Source of the DNA: Eucalyptus grandis
Lineage: Eukaryota; Streptophyta; Magnoliopsida; Myrtales; Myrtaceae
Reading direction: 5' to 3'
Assembly: GCF_016545825.1 (NCBI RefSeq)
Contig: NC_052614.1
Coordinates: forward strand, 7,272,559-7,336,558
DNA: 64,000 nucleotides
Shown here: in pieces, positions 11,514 through 21,597 of the stretch
Position numbering within the stretch: the first letter of the stretch is position 1
Layout: every line of letters begins with the position of its first letter
Translations under genes and position numbers: made by a program
Notes under the pieces: model-generated
Seen by the model: only the letters and a program-made list of their open reading frames with translations
Told to the model about the DNA's origin: nothing
Databases searched by the model: none

Positions 11514-11978
11514 TCAACCGGCCTTGACTTCGATGCTCTTGGCCTTCGGCTCCGGCGGCCGCACCTTCTCGACGGCCACCCTGAGCACCCCGTCCTGGTA
11601 CGCCGCCGTCACCGTCTCCACATTAGCGTTCTCCGGCAGCGCGAACCTCCTCATGAACTTCCCGGTCCTCCTCTCCATGCTCAGGTACTTGGCCCCTTCC
11701 TCTTTCTCCCTCTTCCTCTCCCCGCTCACGACGAGCACGTTGTCGTTCTCTATCTGGACCTTGATCTCGCTGGCCCTTATCCCGGGCATGTCCACGACGA
11801 ACACGTAGGAGCCCGGGTACTCCACGGCGTCGGCAGGGGTCGCCGCCATGGCCTTTGCATCGCGGACGTAGGCGCGCGAGGGGTTGCTCCTCGATTTCTC
11901 GGGCTCCTCGGGGAAGTCGAGCATGTCTTCGAGGATCCCAAAGAGGCGCGAATCGAAGCCGAGATTACGCAGATCCAT
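11514..11978 (-). CDS. Class II cytosolic small heat-shock protein (17 kDa type)
   Basis: This single-exon 154-residue protein has the length and layout of plant class II small heat-shock proteins. These are ATP-independent chaperones that form oligomers, bind unfolding proteins in the cytosol and hand them to Hsp70/Hsp100. The N-terminal arm starts [13 protein letters not shown] and contains the class II-type motif around [16 protein letters not shown] (residues 41-56). The alpha-crystallin domain covers roughly residues 48-140, with [11 protein letters not shown], the VVSGERKRE strand and the consensus GVLRVAVEK near residues 129-137. The C-terminal tail ends KSIEVKAG, with the IxV motif (IEV) used in oligomer assembly. 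A TATA box lies 83 bp upstream and the frame is undamaged, so the gene is probably functional and heat-induced. It is a lone gene between a hAT element and a duplicated ankyrin unit. Confidence 0.95.
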   Translation of the reverse strand: MDLRNLGFDSRLFGILEDMLDFPEEPEKSRSNPSRAYVRDAKAMAATPADAVEYPGSYVFVVDMPGIRASEIKVQIENDNVLVVSGERKREKEEGAKYLSMERRTGKFMRRFALPENANVETVTAAYQDGVLRVAVEKVRPPEPKAKSIEVKAG

Positions 11979-12060
11979 TGGGCTGTTCGCTTTTCGTCGT
12001 CTTGAAGAGGGAGTGTGCTTGATTGTGGGATGCAGAGGCTGGAGCTCTAGTTAACTGGGG

Positions 12061-12068
12061 TTTTATAG
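12061..12068 (-). promoter_or_regulatory. TATA box of the sHSP gene
   Basis: On the minus strand it reads TCTATAAA within ctctataaaacccc, 83 bp before the start codon. This leaves a short 5' UTR of the usual sHSP kind. Confidence 0.7.
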
Positions 12069-12102
12069 AGCAGTTTGAAGGAGGGGATCGCCATGAGAGA
12101 GG

Positions 12103-12175
12103 TCTTGAGAGAGTTCTGGAGAAGAGTAGAGGGAATTTTGCTCATGATGGGTTTTGAGACGCTTCGGCAATCTTC
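12103..12175 (-). promoter_or_regulatory. Possible heat-shock elements upstream of the sHSP gene
   Basis: Clustered imperfect nGAAn/nTTCn modules occur here, including gttctggagaag (12117-12128) and cgcttcggcaatcttctg (12160-12177), 50-110 bp upstream of the TATA box. The position suits heat-shock factor binding, but no run of three perfect alternating modules is present. Confidence 0.4.
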
Positions 12176-12452
12176 TGTAATTTACCATAGAGATTACTAA
12201 ATAGGGGCATTCACCTTTTTAATGACGCGTGGTCCATTTGATTAAATCTGTTTTAATCAATCTCATCTTCCTATCATAGTGCACACTCGAACGTCGAGTA
12301 AATGCAAGATTTGCCATCATTTTAGTAAATCCTTCGCCAGGTAAGATTTCTTTGATGAAAAATTGTTAAGAAGTACTTGAAATTTAGATTTTAAATGTCT
12401 ATTAAGATAGTTCCAAGTTTTTTTTTTTTCCTTTAAGATAAGTTATCAATCG

Positions 12453-13135
12453 AATAAAATGTAAAAAAAGTCATAAACTTATTATATTTGTGCAATTTAG
12501 TTATAAACCTTTTGATTTGGTACCATTTTAGTCATTCTGAGAAATTTTGGTAGATACTGAACATGGATGTCGGTTGGCTTACATGGCCCCACTGGTACTA
12601 ACAGAGATAGCTTTTAATAATTTTTAAATAATTTTTGATTTTTCTCTTTTTTTTCTATCTTTTTTTCTTTCCTTTTTCTTCATTTTGTTGGTGACTGGCC
12701 ACCGGCCACACGCAATGGTTGGGCCAATTGGCCTTGGCTAGAGCCTCAACGAGGGCTTCCCCGGCATAGGCCAGGGTCGGCCTCACCTAGGCCAAATTTG
12801 GTGAGGCGCACCTACCTAGCTATCACCTGTGGTCGGGCCGCCAGCAAAAGGAAGAAAAAGAAGAGATAAAAACGAAAGAAAAGAAAAAGAAAAAAGAAAA
12901 AAATAAGACAAAATAATAAAAAATTTAAAAATATTAGAATAATATTCCACATTAGCATCGGTGGCGCCACATTAGCCGAAATGCGTTCATGTTAGTAATG
13001 TCCAACTAAAATTTATCGGAAAGATTGAATTAATATTAGATCAAAAGACTTATGGCCAAATTGACACCGGTGCAATAGATTTATAACTAACTTGACATTA
13101 ATACAATGGTTTATAACTTTTCTACACTTTTCTCC
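12453..13135. mobile_element. Mutator-type MITE with long inverted ends (copy b)
   Basis: The arms around gtcataaacttatt and the reverse complement of gttataaatctattgc form inverted repeats of about 100 bp. Between them lie a pyrimidine tract, a GC-rich core (12690-12850, with ggcctcacctaggccaaat) and a purine tract. Flanks tatcaatcg (12444-12452) and tatgaatca (13136-13144) form a degenerate 9-bp target duplication, the length expected for Mutator-like elements. It is the duplicate of the copy at 20446-21099, so it inserted before the unit was duplicated. Confidence 0.75.
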
Positions 13136-14340
13136 TATGAATCATAGAGTATCCACAATTCAATTATTACTTATTTTAATAAATAGAACTTGGAAGAACC
13201 TTGCTAGTCAAAATTTGAGATTGACAATTGCTTACCAACAATGGCTAGAATTGGAAAAGAAGAAAGGAAACTAACATTGATCATGCATGTTAGCGATCAT
13301 TTCTAAACAATGAATTTGTTTATTATAGTTGAAAAGCGCATTTCGAAAACTTAAACTTTTAGATGGACAGAAAAGAAAATGTAAAGTGCACTGAAATAAG
13401 ATAGAGCATGATTTGGCTCTGGTATTCCGATAAAAGATTCAACTTAAAAGCTTGAACTGATAATAGAGGGAGATGACATGTATATAAAATGTAGATAAAT
13501 GTCACCATCAAGTAATGTGAAATATTTCAATGGTCATACTTTAAAAAATTTTGAGGTTGAAAGTTAACTAATAATTTGCTTTATATGTCTCGTAATTATA
13601 AGAATCATACAAGCTCCCATCCGTGGGGGCAAATGTATAATACAAGCTTCTAAACAAAGGAAGCATGACGAGATCATATCATTAGCCACGAGTCTAGGGT
13701 CTGCTACAAGAAAAAGAAAAGGGACCGCATCCCACGTGCAAAATTGACTGGTTACCAACAAGAACAGTAAGATCACTTTTGCATTTACTAATACGTAAGA
13801 ACTTAAAGGTAATTTAATGACGTTGAAACTAATTTTATAAACACAAAAGGAAATGTGGGTCTGCATTGTACACAGTTGCGGATGTCCATAAATATTTAAT
13901 TTTCGGACTCTCCTTTAATTGATCGGGCTTGCTCATGCAGTCAAACCTGACATTATCAACAATTAGCAAGTATGTTGGTTGAAAGACTAAGCGTAAATGT
14001 ACTTATGACATCATTGCTCATTTCAAACATCTTCCTAACACAGTCCACCTAAGTTAAATAATCTTAGCTGAAGAATAAGGTACTGCACATGCTCAAATAA
14101 GAATATAAGAAGAGCTTTAGAAGTTCACATGGCGTGTTTAGGAAATTGGGGATGCATCTGGGGACCATTTGGGGGGACATCGTATTCATTCGGCCTACGT
14201 AGGTCAAGTTCACGCTTTCATATATGTCCATACTCGTAAGAAAAGGACAAAAATGGTGTTCGAAATATCTGTGATTTTTCGCGAAATTACCTTAGAGAAT
14301 TTTGGTCTTTGATTTTAGCCATCATGTCTAAGATTGCGTG
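13136..14340. other. Intergenic spacer of unit 1
   Basis: This AT-rich sequence is duplicated in unit 2 at 21110-21597, 22658-22724 and 28608-29270. It carries the family's 3'-module phrases (gtaaaggtaatttaatgacg) and distal promoter-module phrases on the other strand (14030-14230). An undisturbed site at 13625-13647 (gggggcaaatgt, then ataatacaagc) is the empty counterpart of the hAT insertion at 21598. No gene is seen. Confidence 0.6.
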
Positions 14341-14344
14341 TAAA

Positions 14345-14910
14345 AAGTCCAGTCGCGGTTTGAGGGAAGAACATCGTCGCACGGGTTACGATTCCTCTGC
14401 CTTGGAAAGGTGCCTCAAGTGTAGATTCTCTGCCTCAGCCCTTTTTGAGAATTAATTATAGTCGAAGCGAGCTTATGACCTTCTCCATGTCTGCTCAGAG
14501 GCAGCTCGTTTCGCAAGAGCTTCTTTGACCTGGAGCCATTCTTCTCCTCTTTTGCTCCAACGCCGGCTCCAACTCCTTCCCTCCCTTTGACGAGCGGATC
14601 GGTCGCCCATAACACTTGTACTTGCATCAAATTCATCATCTTGAATGGCACCAACCGGGACTTGGCGGGACTTGAGGTTGAGGACTGAGCAGTTCGGGGA
14701 CATGCCCATCACGACCAGTGCCGGAGGAGGCGAAGGCTTGGCGGTGGGCAGGTCGTCAGAGGCGGAAGGATCGGGGCGAAGGAGGGGGCTGCGGCACTTG
14801 GAGATGGAGGACTCGTTGTCCCGTCTGGATGGCCTGAGTCTCGTGGGTGTGTGGGTTTTGAAATAATGGGTTGGACTATAGTTTTTCTCAGTCCATTTAA
14901 GCCCATTTTA
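14345..14910 (-). pseudogene. Unidentified gene-like segment, present in three copies
   Basis: An open minus-strand stretch reads MGMSPNCSVLNLKSRQVPVG, then IQDDEFDAS, then basic sequence. GC content is above that of the neighbourhood. The same segment recurs in unit 2, split by the copia insertion (29260-29519 and 36606-36870), and again in part at 36990-37150, with many substitutions and frame breaks. I do not recognise the family. It may be a captured exon or part of an old transposon; nothing suggests an intact gene. Confidence 0.4.
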
Positions 14911-14999
14911 GAAGGAAAAAAACGAGTGACTCGTACAAATTTGGACTCATTAAATTTGAGTCATAAAAATTTGCTCAAAAAAAAAAAAATTTTGAGTCA

Positions 15000-16179
15000 T
15001 AAAAAATGACGGGATCATATCAGTAGTCACAAGTCTAGAGTCTGCTGTGAGAAAAAAAAGGGATTGCATCCCACGCGCCAAATCGACTGGTTACCAACAC
15101 AGATCATTTATGAACTGTAAGATCACTTTTGCATTTACTAATACTTATGAACGTAAAGGTAATTTAATAACGTAGAAACTAATTTCATGAATGCAAAACT
15201 ATGACTTACAAACATCATTTTGCAGTCATGATACAATAAAGATGTTACTACAATTAGACCGCTAGCAATTTATTAACAATAAGTATAATTAAGATCATCC
15301 AAAATTAGCACTCACCCTATTTACTAATCACAAGGGAAATGACAACCTTAGAGGTGCATTACATCTTAAAGGGTAAATTACTACTTTTAATTACTTACTA
15401 TAAGGCATATGATTGTCTTAAGAGACGCTGCTACTTTGAAGAGTACTTACACTTAGCGATTTCCTTATAACATAGCAAATTATCTCAAACCATCGCAAGT
15501 GATAAAACACTGGCTAATTGACCTAAAGCTGTGGTAAATTGGCTAAACTCCTCACAATAATATTGCACTTATTGTTCGAACCGTTTTATTAAAACTAATG
15601 ACATTGCTTTACACTTCGTAAGTTGGGGATGTTGTCGCCAGTAATTATCCATTGATGATTTTAATTTTCTTAATTAGTCGCAATTGGTAGTTCATTATGG
15701 TTAGCATTTTTTCATCTTTAGTTGGCATTATTACCACTGGCATACTTTTTTTTCTTCCCCAACTGGAAAGTCCCCGCCATACGTGATCTAGTTAAGGGAA
15801 AATCAAATACCTTAGCATGCGTTCTCTTCTTACTTGTAACCATCTGTAATCTGACTACAACCACAACTCACTCCTTACATTAAGCACATCATATAAAGAA
15901 AGAAGAAAGAGAAGAGAATTCCATGTATTAATATTACCTGCTGTTGATACTCCATTCCATCATCCATGTAAACTCCATTCTTTTACATGCATCATCCATC
16001 AACGTCTAAGACACTTATCGTTCAAACCAGCACATAGACACATGCATTCTCAAACGTATCGTACATAATTGGCTAATGGGCACACTGAATAGCACATAAT
16101 ATATAGCATCTTCTCTTGCATGGACTCATGGCTCAATGCATTTCTTCTAGGACAAACGCACTTTAGCAGTAGACAGCCA
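15000..16179. repeat. 3' flanking module of ANK-A
   Basis: This AT-rich module is rich in the words gtaaattact, taatttaa and cttataacatag. It is repeated downstream of the other ankyrin loci at 37240-38520, 44520-45480, 48450-50590 and 60200-61249. It carries no ORF. Its presence behind every locus shows that duplication units include the 3' flank; the polyadenylation site of ANK-A should lie in its right-hand end. Confidence 0.7.
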
Positions 16180-18255
16180 CTAAACCATAGGATCCTCCCT
16201 CTTCCCTTTATTGAAGGCTTTGTAGACAAATTTCAGGGCTTTGCAGACTAACTTCAGGACTTTGAGTACCAATTTCCAGATTAAGCGGATTACATGGCAC
16301 AGGAAAATAAGAGACATCAACCATGTCCATGCTTTCACCGCAATTACAACTACTGGATCCTTAATTGGATTAAGCGGATCATACGTTTTGTCCTTCTCCG
16401 GTGAGGCGAATACCATGAGGATTGAATAACTCAATGCTGTGCAGGTTATCGCAACCCACATAGTTAGCATTACAATCCAAGTGGTGATCCGACGCCGCTT
16501 TAAGGGAAGACCACTTATGAGAAATATAATGGTGCTAAGTGATGCGATGAAGCTTATCGTGTTAGATGCTTTGAAAAACTGGTAATAGTCATCGAAGCCG
16601 TTCATTGCCTTTGCAGATTCGTCAGGTGGGTCCTTACCCGCTTCGTAAGCTATGGTAGCGACCAATATCGCCACAATCATTAGCGCCTCATGCATACCCT
16701 GTTGCCACTTTCTTTTCCTTTCCCTCTTGATCTCTTTTTTCGTAAGTGGATGGAAGGTGGTGCCCGTGTTATTCGGAAAGACTGTTCCTTTGGACGGGTT
16801 GTGATTCTCTGAAGTTTGAGGAACAGAATTCACTATCTCTAAGGCTCTTTCCATGCTTTGGCCTTGTGCCAGTAGGCCTAGTGCTGTGAAACCTTTGGAG
16901 TTCGTAATGTTTGGGTCTACTCCTTTATTAGTAAGGAAGATTATAGTCTGCAGAGGAATAACAACAGAATGTACCAGTTGATGTTAAGTTTGAACTAGAC
17001 AAGCCCATGTTATATACTTTTGAGGACTAAGTTTGCTTCTAGTGTTTTTAAGTCCTCAAATGTTTGTGACTATTATGTGTTGTCTTCAAAAGGGAATCTC
17101 ATTTCTTGTTGAATTTCTTCTGCTTCTCTGTTTCTATCTTCCTTCTAATCTAGATGAAATTAGTGTGAAAATAACGTGAAGCGTAAAGTCGCAGTTAATT
17201 ATATGGACGAATGACTTCTTTCCCAAATATCAAGCCTGTGATGATTTAGGAAAAAGTATAAGAAAAGTCTTAAACCTAGTTGAGACCTAGTCGAGCGGAA
17301 GTGTATGGTTAGTGGTCGGTAAAAGGAAGAAAAGGAAAAAGGAAAGAAAAAATCAGAAAAATATGAAAAAATATGAAAAAAAATATATATTATTAAAAAT
17401 TATCTATATCAGCATCGCCGTGTAACATAGGACAATTTTTGTCGATATTAGTAATATTTGGCCAAAATTAGTCCGATGGACTAAATTGATACTAAATCAA
17501 AAAGTTTAAGACTAAATTGACACAATTAAAATGTTAAGATTTTTTTTAACACTTTTCCCTAGTGATTAAGAAATAGATGTCTTTTAACTTGCGAATATTT
17601 CTAGAACATTCATGTTTCATAAAACCACCTTTTTGGTAATAAGCTCAATGAATTTGACTAATGTAAAGGCTTGGTTTTATGAACATACCTCGGTTTGTCC
17701 ATCTACAGCAGCCAAATGTAAAATTGTGTTACCATCTTCGTCCCTCGAGTTGATAAAATGATCATCACCCAATATATCTATCAAAAGCTTCAAAGCTTCC
17801 AGTCTGTTGTGCTTCACGCATAAATGCAGAATCCTTTGGCCATTTTCGACGACACTATGAGCTGCATCAGGTGTTGCTCGAACCAAGCATTCCAACACAT
17901 CCAAATGCCCTTTCATAGCTGCGACATGAAGAGGGTTCCTTTTGTATTTGTCACGGACGAAACATATTTCGGGGTTGACTCTTACCAAGCTTTCCACTAT
18001 GTGAAGGTACCCTTTTGCTGCTGCGAGATGAAGAGGCGTCAAACTCTGAGAATCTTGCTCTCTTGCCAGCTCAGTCTTTTGGGCTAGGATCTCTTCCACA
18101 AAATCCAAGTGTCCGAGCATGGCTGCGATGTGCAAAGGAGTCTCATTGCGATTCCCAGTCATAATTCTGTCAAGAAGCAACTTATCTTTTCCGAGTAGCT
18201 CAACCAAAGAACGCACATTTCCTTCCACAGCGGCTTCATAGAGCTCGGAATCCAT
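16180..18255 (-). CDS. ANK-A: BDA1-like ankyrin repeat protein with PGG membrane domain
   Basis: The gene has two exons: exon 1 at 18255-17689 (189 codons) and exon 2 at 16947-16180, with a 741-bp intron. The donor is GAG|GTATGT, the acceptor ctctgcag|ACT, and the phase is 0. The 444-residue product has about six ankyrin repeats in residues 1-205 (for example ETPLHIAAMLGHLDFVEE and TPLHLAAAKGYLHIVES). A basic linker (KRERKRKWQQ) follows, then a PGG-type domain from about 269 and four membrane segments (near 277-294, 317-338, 345-367 and 390-407). The usual PPGG is here DPPDE. Family knowledge: plant ANK-PGG proteins such as BDA1, ACD6 and ITN1 are plasma-membrane or ER proteins in immunity or stress signalling. 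I chose the start matching MESEL/MDSEL in all sibling loci; an upstream in-frame ATG at 18372 lies before the TATA box. No lesion is seen. Confidence 0.92.
17249..17559. mobile_element. Shrunken Mutator-type MITE in the ANK-A intron (copy c)
   Basis: It starts ggaaaaagta after tgatgattta (17239-17248), at the same intron position as the full copy in ANK-B (39528-40241). Most of the left arm and the GC core are deleted, leaving the purine tract and right arm with taaattgatactaaatcaaa. The shared position means insertion preceded the ANK-A/ANK-B split. Confidence 0.75.
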
Positions 18256-18298
18256 GTTTGGCTCTCTAAAATGGGAGTTTCGGGATAGTTTGGACTTG

Positions 18299-18307
18299 AA
18301 TATATAC
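18299..18307 (-). promoter_or_regulatory. TATA box of ANK-A
   Basis: On the minus strand it reads agtatatatt, about 45 bp before the start codon, so the 5' UTR is very short. The same box sits at 40984-40992 in ANK-B and in weaker form in the other loci. Confidence 0.6.
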
Positions 18308-18461
18308 TGTAAAGGTCGGCTGACGAGGATCAAAAAATGATTGGTGGATAATTTGACATCTCTTATCTGCAAGTACGTGGCTCAAGTTTCCGTTGGCCAC
18401 ACGTCGTTGCGCTCGGATGTTTCTGTACACACGCTAGGAGAGACGTTAGCTCACGGCTCTA

Positions 18462-18474
18462 TTGACCTAGTCAA
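18462..18474. promoter_or_regulatory. Back-to-back W-box palindrome in the ANK-A promoter
   Basis: TTGACCTAGTCAA contains the W-box core TTGAC on each strand, about 210 bp upstream of the start codon. ANK-B keeps GACCTAGTCAA near 41148 and the region near 42685 keeps GTAGTCAAA. W-boxes bind WRKY factors in defence gene promoters; a role here is inferred from sequence only. Confidence 0.45.
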
Positions 18475-18544
18475 ACTCCGCCACGCCAATCGTTCGTAGA
18501 CATTTGGAGTCTACTTACAACTTGTTCTTGGGGGTAGTAAGAAG

Positions 18545-19045
18545 GAACTCCAAAGTTAATCATATTCAAGCTAGAGCACTACTAGGATGGGTGATCTCTT
18601 GAAAAAGTAAGTTCTCGTACGTTAAAGGACAAAATTGTGAGATTCACTATGGTATGGGCCAAAAAAAAGATAATACTTCGAGTGAGTTAATTCAATGATG
18701 TTATAATATGGTATCAGTGTGGAACTCTCCCCAGTAACTATATGGTTTATGGACGAACCGCACGGAAGTTGGTGGACTCATAATGACTCAGTCTCATGAG
18801 GGTGGGGAGTAGTCGCCAAAACAAAGGGCTCGGATAATGAGCGGCTTATGGTAGGCTTTTAGGATGGCAGAGGGGGCGAAAATGAACCGAATTATGCATT
18901 GGATAGAGGAAAAGCAATTTTGGGAAGTATGTGCGCGTCCGCAAAATTTGGAGCGGGATGAGCCAAAACAGACAATAACTCGAGTGATTTAATTTAAGGA
19001 TGTCTCACTATATAACTACTCAAACTTGGCATCATAGATAGGTTA
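18545..19045. mobile_element. Cassandra-like TRIM relic with 5S rRNA-derived LTR
   Basis: Bases 18547-18622 match the 3' half of plant 5S rRNA: gaactccaaagttaa, a diverged middle, then ctactaggatgggtgat covering box C of the internal promoter, then ttctcgta. The LTR runs to ataata at about 18708, directly followed by TGGTATCAG, a primer-binding site for tRNA-Met. The internal part (18715-18930) has no coding capacity. A degraded second LTR end (cagacaataactcgagtg to ctatataac) follows at 18968-19020. 5S-derived LTRs are the hallmark of Cassandra. The relic separates the ANK-A proximal promoter from its distal modules. Confidence 0.8.
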
Positions 19046-20150
19046 TAGACACTTAAAATCTACTTGCAACTATTTCTTAAGGGAATCAAGAAAAAACCCG
19101 CAAGCTCTTCTTCAAATGTGTGTTTTGGCAAATCGAAATTTAATTTGTTTGGAAGTCCCTGCCGTAGATTGCCCTAAGGAAGCTCCCATTCTCCTTTTGA
19201 TTGTTGCTTTTCTCTTAATGCTTCATTGTGACGATGTTCTTCCCTTAAATCATGACCAGACATGTTTCTCATGCTACAATGAAATTATAGCCTTCCCAAT
19301 AGAAATCTGAGAAATGCAACTCCCTCATTTAAAAATGTTTTAGACATGATGGAAATACGAGAAAAGCAACTTTCTCCTTAGAAAAGTTTCTTAAAGAAGT
19401 TTTAGACAAGATGGAAATCTGAGAAAAGCGACATTCTCTTTTAGAAACGTTTTCGGCGTGAAGTGGGCAACCCTGAGTTACTCATTACAGTTACATGATA
19501 TTACCAAGAATCAATCATCTGCATTCTGCATCACCCTCGCCTGGTTCATCCAAAGGTCCTAGGGATGTGAGGTAAGGGAACGATTCTTCAAGTTCATGTG
19601 AGGATACAATCTATATATAAACAGAGGCTATTCCTTCATATGTTCGGTGGATTAATTCACAGATACGGCTTTTGCCCCATGTATGTCTTTTTGCATGTTT
19701 GCGCACGTGTGTTAAAACTTTAGATTGGCCGATTTGAGCGGCAAGAATGTTGAGCATAAAAATCTCCTATGTCAGAATTGAAGATTTTTGAAGAATTATG
19801 AGCTGATATTAGACTCTTAATGGATAAACATAGTGTCATAGTCCCCGAGGCCTTCTCACAATGTTAGACATGATTGGCTAAGATCGATGACCATGATTTT
19901 CTACCGTACTTTCCCGAGTGATCAAAGATACATCAACATCATTCCTTTTCCTTTTCTTTCACATATGGACATGTATGAACGCGTGACGTTAACTTACATA
20001 TACCAAAAGCAAGTAGCAGTCACCACCAAATGGTCCATGGATGTATCCCCCAATTCCCCAAACGCTGCATGTGAACTTCAAAAGCTTCTGCTATAGTCTT
20101 ATTTCGGCCTGCAAATTACGTAATTCTTCAGGAGGATTATTCAACTTTAT
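19046..20150. repeat. Distal promoter modules of ANK-A
   Basis: This sequence is shared with 55380-56345 upstream of ANK-E. It includes gacatgattggctaagatc near 19866 and catatggacatgtatgaacg near 19962, which are also landmarks of the satellite monomers. Within 19288-19450 an approximately 60-bp unit (gagaaa[a]gcaac, then tttagacatgatggaaat) is repeated three times; the copy upstream of ANK-E has two. No gene is seen. Confidence 0.7.
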
Positions 20151-20445
20151 AGATTGTGTTAATTTACCTTAGAGATTACTAAATAGGGACATTCACCTTT
20201 TTAATGACACGTAGTCCATTTGATTAATCTGAATTAATCAATCTCATCTTCCCATCATAGTGCACACTCGAACGTGGAGTAAATGCAAGATTTGCCATCA
20301 TTTTAGTAAATCCTTCGCCAGGTAAGATTTCTTTGATGAAAAACTGTTAAGAAGTATTTGAAATTTAGATTTTAAATGTCTATTAAGATAGTTCCAAGTT
20401 TTTTTTTTTTTTAAATTTTTTTTTTTAAAGATAAGTTATCAATCA

Positions 20446-21099
20446 AATAAAGTGCAAAAAGTTATAAACTTATTACATTTGTGCCATTTAGTTTTAAATC
20501 TTTTGATTTAGTACCAATTTAGTCATTTTGAGAAATTTTGTCAATATATTGTTGACGTGGATGTTGGTTGGCTTACGTGGCACAGCTAGTACTAACAAGG
20601 ACAATTTTTAAATATTTTTTTGGTTTTTTTTTCTTTTTTTCTATCTCTTTTTTCTTTCCTTTCTTCTTCATTTTGTTGGTGACCGGCCACACGCAATGGT
20701 TGGGCTGGTTGGCCTTGCCTAGCCATGGCAAGGCTGAGCCCCAGCGAGGGCTTCCTTGGCATAAGCTAGGGTTGGCCTCACCTAGGCCAAATCTGGCGAG
20801 GCCAACTTGCCTCGCTATTGCCTATGGTTAGTCGCCGGCAAAAGGAAGAAGAAAGAACAGACAAAAAGAAAGAAAAAAAGAAAAAAAATTAGACAAAATA
20901 ATAAAATATTAAAAAAATTATTGTTAGTGCCAGTGATGCCACGTTAGTCAGCTAGCGTCCATGTCAACAACATCCAACTAAAATTTATTGGAAAGACTGA
21001 ATTGATATCAAATTAGGACTAAATTGACACCAATATAATAGGTTTATGACTAAATTGACATTAATAAAATAAGTTTGTGACTTTCTTATACTTTTCTCC
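20446..21099. mobile_element. Mutator-type MITE with exact 9-bp target duplication (copy d)
   Basis: tatcaatca at 20437-20445 is repeated at 21100-21108. The ends (gtgcaaaaagttataaac and, inverted, agtataagaaagtcacaaac) form long inverted repeats. A pyrimidine tract, GC core (20680-20830) and purine tract sit inside. The ORF at 20568-20831 is only the core read through. Confidence 0.82.
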
Positions 21100-21597
21100 T
21101 ATCAATCATAGAGTATCTGCAATTCAATTATTACTTATTTTAATAAATAGAACTTGGAAGAACCTTGCTAGTCGAAATCTGAGATTGACAATTGCTTCCC
21201 AACAATGGCTAGAAATGGAAAAGAAGAAAGAAAACTACCATGACCATGCATGTTAGCGATAATTTCTATTCAATGAATTTGTTTATCATAGTTGAAAAGC
21301 CCATTTCGAAAACTTAAATTGATAGATGGACAGCAAAGAAAATGTAAAGTACACACGAAATAAACTAGGGCACAATTTGGCTTTGATATTTCATTCAAAG
21401 ATTCAACTTAAAAGCTTGAATTGATAATAGAGGGAGATGACATATATATAATGTAGATAAACCTCACCGTCAAGCAATATGAAATATTTCAATAGTCATA
21501 CTTTAAAAAAAATTAAGGTTGAAAGTTAACTAATAATTTGCTTCATATGTCTCATAATTATAAGAATCATACAAGCTCCCATTTGTGGGGGCAAATG

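Larger units (their letters stand above)
12181..20159. repeat. Segmental duplication unit 1 (contains ANK-A)
   Basis: The unit starts at taccatagagattactaaatagggg. The same sequence restarts at about 20165, and order is then kept through MITE, spacer, gene-like segment, 3' module, two ankyrin exons and promoter. Unit 2 is the same series interrupted by later insertions. The left breakpoint lies directly behind the sHSP promoter. Confidence 0.8.

Noticed and set aside
17824..18087. Plus-strand ORFs antisense to ankyrin exons (also 40505-40723 and 52909-53172)
   Set aside because: They are shadows of the conserved minus-strand coding sequence and recur only because the exons are conserved.
18547..18622. 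Functional 5S rRNA gene
   Set aside because: Only the 3' half is present and the middle has diverged; position before a tRNA-Met primer site identifies a TRIM LTR.
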